The position numbers and the translations under genes were made by a program. Source: Palaemon carinicauda (lineage: Eukaryota; Arthropoda; Malacostraca; Decapoda; Palaemonidae). Taken from it: 64,000 nt of DNA. Positions within the stretch are counted from its first letter, which is position 1. The number at the start of each line of letters is the position of its first letter. The notes beneath the pieces are model-generated. The model saw only the letters and a program-made list of their open reading frames with translations, was not told where the DNA came from and ran no database searches. Positions 21,441 to 31,943 of the stretch are shown here, in pieces. The DNA is taken from assembly GCF_036898095.1 (NCBI RefSeq), contig NC_090729.1, forward strand, positions 74,835,916-74,899,915, written 5' to 3'.

Positions 21441-22912
21441 TTCTTATTCCCCATCGTTATCCTTACATTAAGGGGTGAGCCCTACTCACTCCCACCCCAC
21501 CATCCATCCTCAACACTTGCTCACACCATCTCAGTCGTGACATTCTTATCATCTCAGTAATCTTCACTACGCCCGCTATTCTTCTTATTTCATCATTTTC
21601 CAATCTTTCAAACAGTGATATTCCCATAATCCACCTTATCATTTTCATCTCTGTTCTCTCAAGTTTTGCTTCCTCTTTTCGTCTTAAAGCCCAAGTTTTT
21701 TTTTTTTTTTTTTATCTATACATTAACACTGGTCTTATTACTGTGCTATAGATCTTGACTTTTACCTTGATTTGTATTTTCTTATCACATACCACTCCTG
21801 CTACCTCCCTCCACTTTCCCCAAGCTGCTTATATCCTATTTTTAACTTCAGCATCACATATTCCCTCCTGGTTTATAAGATCCCAAGTATCTAAATTGTT
21901 CTACCTCCTCTACTTTCATGTATGGCTATCCTGTCTTTACCTTCCTTACTGCTAACCATGGCTTCAGTCTTATCCACAATCACTCTCAAGCCACCCCTTT
22001 CCAAAGACTCTTGCCACTTTACCAGCCTTCTCTGTAATTTTTCCTCATTTTTGGCAGTAATCACTAAATCATCTGCATATAGCAACTCCCACAATGATTC
22101 ATTTCTAACCTCTTCACTTTACACATCCAAGACCAACACAAATAAAAATGGGCTTCATACTGACCCCTGATGTAATCCAACACAAACTTCAAAGGTTTCT
22201 GTTCTCTAACAGCTATTATTACTTTTGTAAATCATCTCTACCATTCTAACCAACTTCTCCGGCACCTTCGCTTCCAAATCATCACTTCTCTTGGTATTCT
22301 GCCATATGCATTCTCTAAATCTACAAAAGCAAAGTAGAGCTTTTGGTTTCCTTCTAGTCTCTTTTCCTGTAACTGTCTTACTATAAAGATAGCATCCACC
22401 GTCCCTCTCTCCCTCATGAATCCATACTGTTGTTTCCCAATCTTTACAATTTCTCTCAATCTCTCATCCAGTACCCTCCAACACTTTCAAATGATGGTCT
22501 GTTAATTGAATTCTCCTGTAGTTACTGCATTCCATGATGTCACTTTTCTGCTTCAATATAGCTACCATTAGACTCTCCTCCCAGTCTTTAGGCACTATTT
22601 CCTCTTCCCATATTGCTGTCAATAAATCCAGGATCCATTCTTCCCCCTCTGTAGCTAGTATCTTGACCATTTTGATTTGAAACTCTCATGGGCCTGGTGC
22701 TTTACCATTCTTCATTCTACCCAATGCCCGCTTCACTTCTGTACTCTGTATCTCCATCACTGATCCCTCCACCCTTTGTTCTTCGCCCAGCTCCTCTTTC
22801 GCATTTTCAGTGTCCAATAGTTGCTCATAATATTCTCGACATCTCTTCTTAATCATCATCCCTATGCAATGTATTTCCATCTCTATCCCTGATGACTACT
22901 AGTTGCCCCAAA
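21441..22912 (-). pseudogene. LINE-3: second non-LTR element fragment inside LINE-1
   Basis: Minus-strand RT fragments of a different LINE family in several frames. From its 5' side: RDRDGNTLHRDDD, RALGRMKNGKAPGP (typical region before the RT), VPKDWEESLMVAILKQKSD, QQYGFMRERGTVDAIFIVRQ, YFAFVDLENAYGRIPREVM, ELLYADDLVITAKNEEKLQ (the polymerase YADD box) and, at the 3' side, MSRLRWCEQVLRMDGGVG. Several stops and frameshifts. It lacks the endonuclease and is truncated at both ends. LINE-1 sequence lies on both sides. Confidence 0.8.
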
Positions 22913-23118
22913 TGCTGTCTTTGCCTTTTCCTCAAGTTTGAAATCTCTCCCCCTAAAGTAGCATATGCGATACTTTTAGTGGTACCTAATTTCCTATATA
23001 CCCCATTCTCTATTTCTTGTAGTCTCTCTATTGAAGTTTCTGTTAAATTTGCAATGCTTGTTTCATACAAAATAGATGACAAAGCAATACATTTCCAAAA
23101 TATTTTTCCTATTATTAC
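22913..23118 (-). pseudogene. LINE-1 piece (RT C-terminal block)
   Basis: Encodes KKVIIGKIFWKCIALSSIL, then NLTETSIERLQEIENGVYRK, matching KVMIGKTFWKSIALPSIL and the corresponding block of the second copy (about 34010-34210). It stops at ATTAC just before the TTT core of the DIRS D insertion. Confidence 0.78.
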
Positions 23119-23121
23119 TTT

Positions 23122-23474
23122 TTTGGGCTCAAGCCATGGCGTCCTGATGGAAGGTTCCTTTTTGGTAGCTTCCTTGGGTATATCACTACTAAATATTCCC
23201 AGAGAATTAAACCACAGGTTATCACAGAATTCTAACTTCTGGAGCGAGTATCCTAAAGGTTTCCCTTTTAAGACATCGTATATCAACAGGGGACGCATGT
23301 ATTAACGCGCCACATAGCTATCTACACCCCAAACAGAGTTAACACTTCGGTGTGTAGGGGCGGAGAATAGCTGGGAGCCGTTCCACAGCTAATCTCGTTC
23401 GTGGCTACTTTTGGTACTCGAGACGTAAACAAACGGGCGCCATTGCTAAATGACGTCACGTCCGTCGCCATCCT
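23122..23474 (+). repeat. Left inverted terminal repeat of DIRS D
   Basis: Begins TTTGGGCTCAAGCCATGGCG. Nearly identical in inverse to 31558-31910. The last shared block is CATTGCTAAATGACGTCACG and CGTCCGTCG. An open frame starting MRPLLIYDVLKG at both ends is just this repeat read outwards. Confidence 0.9.
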
Positions 23475-25804
23475 TCTGCTAGTAGCTTGCCTTACTTAGA
23501 CGGATTTTCCCTACGCTCTTTTCATCAACCTGCATCTTCGTCATGTCGCTACCTTCGGCCTCGCCTTCTTCTGGAAAGTTGAGTACAAGGTTCCAGTATT
23601 GTTTAATTAAGCTCTGACCGTAAAGTAAATTTTACTTTTCGAGATATTTGATGTTTTGTGGCAGAGCTGTGCCTCGACCGGACCCGCCATTTTATGGCGT
23701 CGCTGTTGTTTGCATGCCTTATTTAGTTAGCCTCAACAGCGTTTTTTCCGGCCTCTTTAACTAATCGATACTATTAGTTATTTAGTCTTCATAGCTAGGA
23801 ACTTTTATATCGTGTTTTGACGCTTTTTTATCGGTCATCGACTGACCCCATACCAGTTGGCTACTATAGCCCCTAGGCCAGAGCGCCTATATCAGTGTTC
23901 ATGCATGATATTTATCAGTGATCCTAGGTTAATTATGAAGATAGTGGCATTATTTTACAATACTTTTGACTGTGATGCAAGTGTTTTCGCCTTCAGGGAC
24001 CATATAAGGGACAGGTTAGATAGTGAGTCTTTTTAACCTAACCTACACGTAGGACCCCTATATGCTTCCTTCATCCCCTTAGGGCATCCCCTCTGCGTAA
24101 CCTTGCTCCCCCTACCACGTAAGGGGATCAAGCTCTTATCAGAGTATTATATCGCTTCTCTGTCCTCCCTAAGGGAATGATTCCCCCTTAGGGTTGCGTC
24201 CGAGAATGAGGAACGACTAGTCCTTCCTCTATTGCTGGGGTTAGGTCTCCGACCATCCCTGCAATAGCGATACGTCTTCCATCCTTCCTAGTTCAGGATG
24301 TAACATCCCTGCTCTAGGTTAGGTTTTGGAGGGGTTAGTTGTGTACCTTGCTGAAACGATACCCATGCACCGTTTTCAGACAAGCTGCCTTACCTTAGGC
24401 TAGGGAGTGTCCTCCCTTCCTCGGTGGCCGCTCTGGTACAGAACCTCCTCCACAGAAGACCCTTCTCTTCTCCCCTCCCCACCTATCTCTTGTATGGCCT
24501 AGCCTATACTTAGGTTAGTCTATACACATCTGTCCCCTGTCCTACAACTCCTCCTTAGGGTGGAGTGTTAGGGCTACCTTGAGCTCCTATGTGCAGTCCG
24601 CTCTGGTACATATACCCTTCATAGTGTCCTATGGGGTTAGCCACTGGATGCGTTCTGTCTGCAGGGGTCCCCCCCCCCTCTTGGGTGTTCCCTAGCCCTC
24701 CCTTGGGCTACCTTAGCTCCCTGTCCTCTGCGGCCCCTTCTTCTGGGTGATAGGGCTAGTCTCTATCATGGGTACACCCTCTCAGGTGGGATGTCTTGGG
24801 GTCCGTGGCCAGACCCCCTACATCCCTCCTTCTGTCTCTTTCACTATCCTGGTGCCGGTCCCTTGCCGCCTCCACTGTCGGCGATACCCACCTCCTACCT
24901 TGGTGACTTATCCCTTACCCTCTGGGCCGACAGTCCTCCGTGTGCCGGGGGACTGCCGCCTGCCGCCGGCTTCCAGCCGATGGGCTCCCCTCCTTCCTCA
25001 TAGCTTTGGTCGTCCGTCCAACGGCCGGCCCCCGGAGTGCCGGCATCCGCTGCCGGAAGTCCGGTTCTGCTATAACCACCCTTGTCCCTGTCACCAAGCC
25101 GGCTACCTACAGCTGCCGGAGCCGCCGCTCCCTGCCGGTGTGCCGCCGCAGTGCCGGCGGCCGCCACCCTGGTATTGCTCTTGACTTCTATATTGTCTTC
25201 CCTAATGCCAGAAACTCTGCTGGAGCGGCCTCCGGCGTGCCGGCGGTCAGCCGGAGCCTTCCGGAGGCATCAAGACAACTTGCACCCCCTTCTACTAGCT
25301 ATCATGTGATATTGATAGCCCTACACTGCAACCAGATGACTTGTTTAGGTAAATGGATCGGTATTTTATTACCGTTCTATTAGTAATCATGCTGTCTTCT
25401 TGCATATCACAGATTTCCAGCATGCTGTGTGTATCTTAGCACGGCTGGTTGCCGGAAACCGTTACCCTATGGGATCTTCTAGTCCCCAATTCTGGAACTG
25501 TGTGGCCTCAGTCCTAGCCTTATATCCTTGACAATTTCCAATAGAATTCCCACTGCCCTACGGGCATTCTATGTTGAATTCTATCCTGTGCCTTCGGTCA
25601 CATCGGATTGTCCATGGATGAAGGTTACTGTAACCAGCCGGGCGAGATACACGGAGTATGTACCTATCCTCCTCTCTCAGCCCATCCTCTGTGCATCACA
25701 CCTATTGTCAAGGTAAAATTAATGATTAATATTTAACTTTAGTTTAAGAGTCATTCTTATGACCCCGCCATACTCATGTTCTCTTTCTTTTACAGGAGGA
25801 GCAG
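23475..25804 (+). other. DIRS D 5' leader, about 2.3 kb
   Basis: Long region without a recognisable protein. The first part (to about 24750) is T/C-rich with many CCCTTAGG and TAGGTTAGG motifs. From 24820 to 25275 the sequence is GC-rich and packed with GCCGG/CCGGC motifs. It ends with a candidate 83-base intron (25713-25795) just before the gag ATG. May hold the promoter; nothing in it proves that. Confidence 0.55.
25713..25795 (+). other. Candidate spliceosomal intron in the DIRS D leader
   Basis: Donor CAAG/GTAAAAT at 25713 and acceptor CTCTTTCTTTTACAG ending 25795, 83 bases apart, with an internal TTAAT-type branch-like region. The gag ATG follows 12 bases after the acceptor. Prediction from consensus only. 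Confidence 0.45.
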
Positions 25805-27754
25805 ATGAAGTGTGACCACGGCTTCTGTGCAGTGAAGCGCCCGCACTTCTATGGGCATACGGCGTGTAGGACCCACACCCCTTGTGCCAACAAGAAAGGG
25901 GATCTGAAGTTCTGGGACCCGCAGAACTGTATGGTCTGCCAGGATCACCTGGTCGATGCTTTTCATAACCCTCCCTCAGCGGAGATCAGGGACGCTTCTC
26001 GGGATAAGCTACGCAAGTGGGTGCGTGGCTTCCAGAAGAACGCCACTGGACCATACCTTGCCACTGAAGATATGAGGTCCTTATTGTTGCCAAAGGCCTC
26101 CCCTGATTCTGTGGTACCCAAAGATCAGATCCCCACCGTCCAGATCACGGTGGAACCCGACGTAGTCATGGCCCAGTCCATGCACGAGTGTCGCCTGGAT
26201 TCCGAAAACGATGAACACATGTCGGATATTTCGGAGGACACGGAGAAGACCCTCATGGCCCAAGGCGCGGAAGATGAAGAGGACCAGGTGGAATACACCG
26301 AGTCGGAGCAGGAGGTCGCTCCGCCTTCCATCACCGCCCCTACTCCTACACCGACGGAAGTGTCTCTCCCGTCTACCTCCGCTACCCCGGAACCCATCCC
26401 ATCCGCCCAAGAGATGTTCCGGATGATTAAAGCCCTTATGGAAGAGAAACTTCAAGTGACTCATGAGTTCATCAGGTCCATGGGAGGGTCCAAAGAACCG
26501 AAGAAGATCTCGGTTAAGGACCTCCCTGCATGCTCACATGCCAACCCCTGGAGGTATGCCGAGCATATGGTTATCGCCACCGGCAGGATCTTTATCAGCG
26601 ATAAGATCGGCACGGTCCCCATGGAAGAAGTGGAGTTCTTCCCGAACTTTGAGGCTTACCCGGACTGTTACGTCCGGCTTCGTTCTGAACCTGCCTCTAA
26701 AGAAGAGACCGAACCCAAGGAGGTGATAGTGTTCGATCTCTCGAAGGCTCAGGCTATGCTAGCCACCGCATTCAAAAGTAGAGGTTTTACCTGCTCTAAG
26801 CTTCCGGCCCTGAGCAAGAAGCACCCTACTTACGTCGCACCCGACGACGCAGTGCTTCCCTTCACGGAAAAGGCCTTCGCTGCGTGCCACAAGGCTGTGG
26901 AAGAAGGAAAACCCTGCCCTGCACTGGAGGAGTGCAGACCCTTCTCCATGGTAACTCCCCCCGACTCTCGACACTGGAAGGATATCCAGCATACCTTCGT
27001 GGTGGGAAAGTTAGATCCTGACGTAGCCGGACGTCAGTTTAATGAGGACCTCCCGAAACTCAACGACCATCTCCTTCGTCGGGAACAAGACACGAAGGAA
27101 AGGCTCGCAGCATCCATGTCCCTCCAGGTACAACTTGATGTCATGGCTGGTGACACCAGAGCCCCCGACCACTACATGGTACTCGCCAAATCGCACATGG
27201 CGACTCTGGTGAAGGACTTGTACCACTTCATGAAGGCTCGGAGAGCCTGTCGAGAATTCATGTTCTCAAGTGCCACTGTGAAACACGAACCCTGGAGGCT
27301 GATTTCCTCCAACATCTGGGGTAAACACCTCTTCCCCTCCGATCTTGTGAAAGAGATCACTGACAAGGCTGCCACTGAGAATAGGAACCTTCTCAACAAG
27401 TGGGGTATGTCAAAAAAGAGGAAATCCTCTCAGGACGATGGCCCTCAACCTAAGAGGAAATCCTCCAAGCAAAACCCCCAGCAACGTCAACAGCGACGAC
27501 AGTTTCCGGGACCCACTACTCCCCAAGTGGCTGCTCAGCCACAACAGACCTTTCAGTTGGTCACCCAACCGATTTTGTCCCAGTCACCGGTTTTCACCCC
27601 TGCCTTTGAGCAACGGACAACTACCTTTCGTCCCAAAGGTAGAGGCTCAAACAGGGGTGCAAGCAGAGACGCATCTCGCCGCCCCTCCAGAGGCAGAGGA
27701 GGAAAGGGAGCTAGCGGCCGAGGCAGTAAGCCCTCGGGACACCAGAAGCAATGA
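25805..27754 (+). CDS. DIRS D gag-like ORF1
   Basis: 649 codons, unbroken. The N-terminus is Cys/His-rich: C3, C8, H18, C21, H24, C27, then CMVC near residues 42-47, related in spacing to the zinc-binding-like start of ORF1 in E2, E3 and E4. An acidic, Ser/Thr/Pro-rich region (about 120-210) is followed by a central globular part (about 230-560) resembling the shared block of the other DIRS ORF1 proteins, and a basic Arg/Gly/Ser-rich tail (RGSNRGASRDASRRPSRGRG) suited to nucleic acid binding. The start is the first ATG after the predicted intron. The last 317 bases overlap the RT frame. Exact function unproven. Confidence 0.8.
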   Translation: MKCDHGFCAVKRPHFYGHTACRTHTPCANKKGDLKFWDPQNCMVCQDHLVDAFHNPPSAEIRDASRDKLRKWVRGFQKNATGPYLATEDMRSLLLPKASPDSVVPKDQIPTVQITVEPDVVMAQSMHECRLDSENDEHMSDISEDTEKTLMAQGAEDEEDQVEYTESEQEVAPPSITAPTPTPTEVSLPSTSATPEPIPSAQEMFRMIKALMEEKLQVTHEFIRSMGGSKEPKKISVKDLPACSHANPWRYAEHMVIATGRIFISDKIGTVPMEEVEFFPNFEAYPDCYVRLRSEPASKEETEPKEVIVFDLSKAQAMLATAFKSRGFTCSKLPALSKKHPTYVAPDDAVLPFTEKAFAACHKAVEEGKPCPALEECRPFSMVTPPDSRHWKDIQHTFVVGKLDPDVAGRQFNEDLPKLNDHLLRREQDTKERLAASMSLQVQLDVMAGDTRAPDHYMVLAKSHMATLVKDLYHFMKARRACREFMFSSATVKHEPWRLISSNIWGKHLFPSDLVKEITDKAATENRNLLNKWGMSKKRKSSQDDGPQPKRKSSKQNPQQRQQRRQFPGPTTPQVAAQPQQTFQLVTQPILSQSPVFTPAFEQRTTTFRPKGRGSNRGASRDASRRPSRGRGGKGASGRGSKPSGHQKQ

Positions 27755-29594
27755 AGTGCTTCAGGTGGAAGGAAGACTCCGCCAATTCCAGGATCGTTGG
27801 ACCTTCGATCCCTGGGCACACAGCATCGTCAAGAAAGGTCTAGGCTGGAGTTGGACTCAACCACCCCCAACCTTCCAGCAATTCTTCCAACGATCAACCC
27901 CCCTTCTGGAAGAATATGTCCTAGATCTCTTGAACAAGAAGGTGATAAGGAGGGTAAAGTCCACCAGGTTCCAAGGGAGACTGTTTTGCGTCCCCAAGAA
28001 AGACTCCGACAAACTCAGAGTCATTCTGGACTTATCCCCCCTCAACAAGTTCATAGCGAACGACAAGTTCAAGATGCTGACTCTTCAACAGATAAGGACC
28101 CTTCTGCCTCGAGGTTCTTACACGGTCTCCATAGACCTGGCGGATGCCTACTGGCACGTTCCAATGAACCATCACGATTCCTCCTACTTAGGATTTCGAC
28201 TCCAAAGGAAAAGCTACGCCTTCAGGGCCATGCCCTTCGGCCTCAACGTGGCCCCTCGGATCTTCACAAAGCTGGCGGACGCCATAGTACAACAGCTCCG
28301 CCTCCTAGACGTCCAGGTGATGGCCTACCTCGACGATTGGCTAGTCTGGGCTCCATCGCCCGAGGATTGTTTAAAATCCTGCAGCAAAGTCACCCAGTAC
28401 CTAGAACACCTGGGATTCAAGATAAACGTGAAGAAATCTCGCCTCTCTCCAGCTCAGAAGTTCCAATGGTTAGGAATCCAGTGGAACCTTCAGTCACACC
28501 GCCTTTCCATCCCCCAGAAGAAAAGGAAGGAAATAGCAGGGTCTGTCAAGCGACTACTGAAATCCAAGCGGATCTCAAGACGCCAGCAGGAACGAGTTCT
28601 AGGCTCTCTACAGTTCGCCTCAGTGACAAACCCGGTGCTTCGTGCACTGCTAAAGGATGCCGCGGGAGTCTGGAGACGTTCTGCATCCATCGCTCGAAGA
28701 GACCTCAAGAGACGGCTCCCAAACAGACTTCGACTTCTCCTCAAGCCGTGGTTGGAAGCAAAGGCCCTGAAAAGGTCCATCCCTCTTCAACACCCACCTC
28801 TATCACTCAACATCCACACGGACGCTTTGCTGGAGGGTTGGGGAGGTCACTCCCACCAAAAACAGGCTCAAGGCACGTGGTCTCCACTATTCAAGACGTT
28901 TCACATCAACATCTTGGAGGCCCTGGCGGTCCTTCTAACACTGAAGAAACTCTCCCCGCCTCCCTCGATCCATATTCGTCTAACCCTAGACAACTCGGTG
29001 GTAGTTCAATGTCTCAATCGCCAAGGCTCAAGATCGCCCCAGATAAATCAGGTGCTTCTAACAATCTTCCGTCTGGCAGAGAGGAAGAAGTGGCACCTAT
29101 CTGCAGTTCACCTACAAGGATTCCGCAACGTGACGGCGGACGCTCTATCTCGGACAAGCCCGATAGAGTCGGAATGGTCTCTAGACGCAAGATCATTCTC
29201 CTTCATCTCCCACCAAGTCCCGGAACTTCAGATCGATCTCTTCGCAACGAGCGACAACAATCAACTTCCTCGATATGTGGCCCCGTACGAGGACCCCAAG
29301 GCAGAGGCAGTGGACGCCATGTCCCTGGATTGGAACAGATGGTCCAAGATCTACCTGTTCCCTCCCACCAACCTTCTGCTGAAAGTCCTCTCCAAGCTGA
29401 GAACCTTCAAAGGGACAGCGGCCCTAGTGGCTCCCAAGTGGCCCCGGAGCAACTGGTACCCCCTGGTCCTGGAGCTGCAGCCCACGCTGATCCCTCTCCC
29501 GGGCCCAGCTCTCTCCCAGCAAGTACAGAAGTCGACTGTCTTCGCTTCATCATCGAAAATCAAGGACTTTCATCTCATGATTTTCTCTCCCTAG
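27438..29594 (+). CDS. DIRS D RT / RNase H / methyltransferase-like polyprotein
   Basis: 718 codons, no internal stop. RT blocks are FCVPKKDSDKLRVILDLSPL, YTVSIDLADAYWHVPM and YLDD at 28326-28337 (MAYLDDWLVWAPS). RNase H includes LNIHTDALLEGWGGH, HINILEALAVLL, TLDNSVVVQCLNRQG and NVTADALSR. The methyltransferase-like region has LQIDLFATSDNNQLPRY and IYLFPPTNLLLKVL. It overlaps gag at the start and the YR frame at the end. The order matches E1 and E3, but the protein is clearly divergent from both, so D is a separate family. Appears functional. Confidence 0.9.
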   Translation: MALNLRGNPPSKTPSNVNSDDSFRDPLLPKWLLSHNRPFSWSPNRFCPSHRFSPLPLSNGQLPFVPKVEAQTGVQAETHLAAPPEAEEERELAAEAVSPRDTRSNEVLQVEGRLRQFQDRWTFDPWAHSIVKKGLGWSWTQPPPTFQQFFQRSTPLLEEYVLDLLNKKVIRRVKSTRFQGRLFCVPKKDSDKLRVILDLSPLNKFIANDKFKMLTLQQIRTLLPRGSYTVSIDLADAYWHVPMNHHDSSYLGFRLQRKSYAFRAMPFGLNVAPRIFTKLADAIVQQLRLLDVQVMAYLDDWLVWAPSPEDCLKSCSKVTQYLEHLGFKINVKKSRLSPAQKFQWLGIQWNLQSHRLSIPQKKRKEIAGSVKRLLKSKRISRRQQERVLGSLQFASVTNPVLRALLKDAAGVWRRSASIARRDLKRRLPNRLRLLLKPWLEAKALKRSIPLQHPPLSLNIHTDALLEGWGGHSHQKQAQGTWSPLFKTFHINILEALAVLLTLKKLSPPPSIHIRLTLDNSVVVQCLNRQGSRSPQINQVLLTIFRLAERKKWHLSAVHLQGFRNVTADALSRTSPIESEWSLDARSFSFISHQVPELQIDLFATSDNNQLPRYVAPYEDPKAEAVDAMSLDWNRWSKIYLFPPTNLLLKVLSKLRTFKGTAALVAPKWPRSNWYPLVLELQPTLIPLPGPALSQQVQKSTVFASSSKIKDFHLMIFSP

Positions 29595-30565
29595 CCGCGA
29601 AGAAGAGGTTTGGGATTTCGAAGAAAAGTCTAGACTTCTTCGAGGAATACAAGACCGAATCCACAAGACGGCAATACGAATCATCTTGGAGAAAATGGGT
29701 CTCTTTCGTCAAGGCAAAAAATCCTACGGAAATCACCATTGATTTTTGCATGTCCTTCTTTATTCACCTTCATGGACAGGGCTTGGCAGCCAATATGATT
29801 TTTACTTGCAAATCGGCCTTGACTAGACCACTGTTGTATGCCTTCCAAATTGATCTGTCCAGCGACATCTTCAATAAACTGCCGAAAGCATGCGCTCGTC
29901 TACGCCCAGCACCCCCACCAAAACCAATCTCCTGGTCATTGGACAAGGTGCTCCATTTCGCCTCCAACTGGGATAATGATTCATGCCCTCTCAAGGATCT
30001 GACTCAGAAAGTTATATTTCTCTTTGCTCTTGCTTCAGGAGCCCGAGTCAGCGAAATAGTGGCATTATCAAGAGAAGAGGGTCATATCCTGTTTACTGAT
30101 TCAGGAGACCTTACCCTCTCCCCGGATCCGACGTTTCTCGCCAAAAACGAATTACCCACCTAAAGATGGGGCCCTTGGAGAATATGCCCCCTGAAGGAAG
30201 ATGCCTCTCTATTCCCAGTAGAGAGCCTCAAGGTCTATCTTCGCAGAACTTCGAACTTTGGTGGAGGCCAACTCTTCAAAGGAGAAACATCGGGCAGCGA
30301 CCTGTCACTGAAACAACTAAGAGCGAAAATCACCTACTTCATTCGCAGAGCGGATCCTGACAGTACACCCGCCGGTCACGATCCTAGAAAAGTTGCATTG
30401 TCTCTGAATTTCTTTCAGAGTATGGACTTCGAAAGCCTTAAAAGTTTCACAGGCTGGAAGTCCTCGCGTGTTTTCTTCAAACATTATGCGAAACAAGTGC
30501 ACGAAGTCAAACATTTTGTGGTAGCCACAGGTAGTGTTATGAAACCTGCACCTAACTCTGCATAG
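29420..30565 (+). pseudogene. DIRS D tyrosine recombinase with one in-frame stop
   Basis: One frame, open far upstream within RT, reads through the recombinase to TAG at 30563-30565. It is interrupted only by TAA at 30161-30163 in the block FLAKNELPT-stop-RWGPWR, where relatives read through. The core-binding part includes STRRQYESSWRKWVSFV. Catalytic positions are the Arg in LASGARVSEIVAL before the stop, and GHDPRKVALSL (H-x-x-R), GWKSSRV and FFKHYAK (Trp and Tyr) after it. A truncated product from the first part would lack the H, second R and Tyr, so this copy is probably inactive unless the stop is read through. The start given is approximate. Confidence 0.85.
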
Positions 30566-31382
30566 AACAGTGAGTTACTTGGGACTCTAACTCTTCGGGT
30601 GCCTATGTTGACCCTCGAGCGATACGTAGTGATGTCGAAAACATTTAGTGCTTTCTTATAAATGTTCTTATCCCAGGTGAAATGTCATAGTCGTCACACG
30701 AGTGCCGCATGCCTAGAGCATGATGTGTTTTAATTAAAGACTGACCTTCCTCGAGAACGAGTGCCTACTAATAAATTTGAAATTTCCTTTCAGATTCAAG
30801 AGCAAGTCTTTATTACTATGTACATTATAATTTGTTGTAAATTAACTTTACATATTATTGCAATTCATTTAAATTTTCTGCAATTATGAAATAAAATTCT
30901 TATTTTATTACTTGTGCGTCTCAATCCGCTCCTACTTATACTATGAAATACATGTCTGTCATAGTTTTATTATCCCCTTCCTTATGGTTAATGAAGATAC
31001 TAAGGTCTCAACCCTTATAATATATTCACCTATGCAATGTAATATTCCAATACGAATACTTACTCTTTATACCTTAGAGACGAGACTATTCTCCTCTACA
31101 TACAGTGTCCAACCACCACTCGTCTGCCTTTGAGAATGTTCCTGTACGAATGCCAACCATTCAGTCTCGTCTCCAAGTTCTTCAGGTTCTTCTAGCAGGG
31201 TGAATAGCCCTTCGATAACCGCTTTGATCTCGGCATGGCCCGTGGGGACTTCACTGCCAAGGGGGCAGGAAGGTCTCTTCCCTACGGTTCTTTTATTAAG
31301 ATTACTATGCTACCCTGTTCAAAGCCTTTGGCACTTACTCAATAGGGGAAAATCTACCACGATACATTGATTCTCTGGTATT
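30566..31382 (+). other. DIRS D 3' untranslated region
   Basis: AT-rich sequence between the YR stop and the ICR with an AATAAA-type motif near 30890. No protein recognised. Confidence 0.5.
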
Positions 31383-31478
31383 CTTCCATCAGGACGCCAT
31401 GGCTTGAGCCCAAAAAACGGATTTTGAGCGAAGCGAAAAATCTATTTTTGGGTGAGATAGCCATGGCGTCCTGATGGA
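31383..31478 (+). repeat. Internal complementary region of DIRS D
   Basis: The first part is the reverse complement of the left terminus (CATGGCTTGAGCCCAAAAAA). The second is the reverse complement of the right terminus (CGGATTTTGAGCG, then GGTGAGATAGCCATGG). Six A residues at the joint equal the TTTTTT expected if one TTT core sits between the ends in the circle. Confidence 0.92.
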
Positions 31479-31557
31479 CCCTCCCTGCTACTTCGTCCAG
31501 TTTTTAGGTCCCACCCTGCTCTGCTGTATCATGGCGATCGGCAAGCAACTGGCTTCA

Positions 31558-31940
31558 GGATGACGACGGACGTGACGTCATTTAGCAATGGCGCCCGTTT
31601 GTTTACGTCTCGAGTACCAAAAGTAGCCACGAACGAGATTAGCTGTGGAACGGCTCCCAGCTATTCTCCGCCCCTACACACCGAAGTGTTAACTCTGTTT
31701 GGGGTGTAGATAGCTATGTGGCGCGTTAATACATGCGTCCCCTGTTGATATACGATGTCTTAAAAGGGAAACCTTTAGGATACTCGCTCCAGAAGTTAGA
31801 ATTCTGTGATAACGTGTGGTTAAATTCTCTGGGAATATTTAGTAGTGATATACCCAAGGAAGCTACCAAAAAGGAACCTTCCATCAGGACGCCATGGCTA
31901 TCTCACCCAAAAATAGATTTTTCGCCTCGCTCAAAATCCG
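31558..31940 (-). repeat. Right inverted terminal repeat of DIRS D
   Basis: Inverse of 23122-23474 plus an outer extension of about 30 bases ending CTCAAAATCCG, which occurs otherwise only in the ICR. Confidence 0.9.
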
Positions 31941-31943
31941 TTT

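Larger units (their letters stand above)
23122..31940 (+). mobile_element. Complete DIRS-like element D
   Basis: 8.8-kb element inserted in LINE-1. The left ITR is 23122-23474, the right ITR 31558-31940, about 30 bases longer at its outer end, as in DIRS elements. The ICR at 31383-31478 is complementary to both termini joined. It encodes gag-like, RT/RNase H/methyltransferase-like and YR frames. Comparison with the uninterrupted LINE copy (CACTTTATTGC near 34190) shows the insertion at a TTT: ATTAC-TTT-TTTGGG at the left and CCG-TTT-ATTGC at the right, with no other target change. The only coding defect found is one TAA in YR (30161-30163). Confidence 0.93.

Noticed and set aside
29420..30565. 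Phage-type integrase or integrated virus
   Set aside because: The tyrosine recombinase is accompanied by RT, RNase H, ITRs and ICR, the DIRS arrangement; no viral structural gene is present.
23119..31940. Open frame MRPLLIYDVLKG occurring at both 23298 (minus) and 31733 (plus), looking like a duplicated gene
   Set aside because: It is the inverted terminal repeat of DIRS D read outwards; one copy runs on into LINE sequence.
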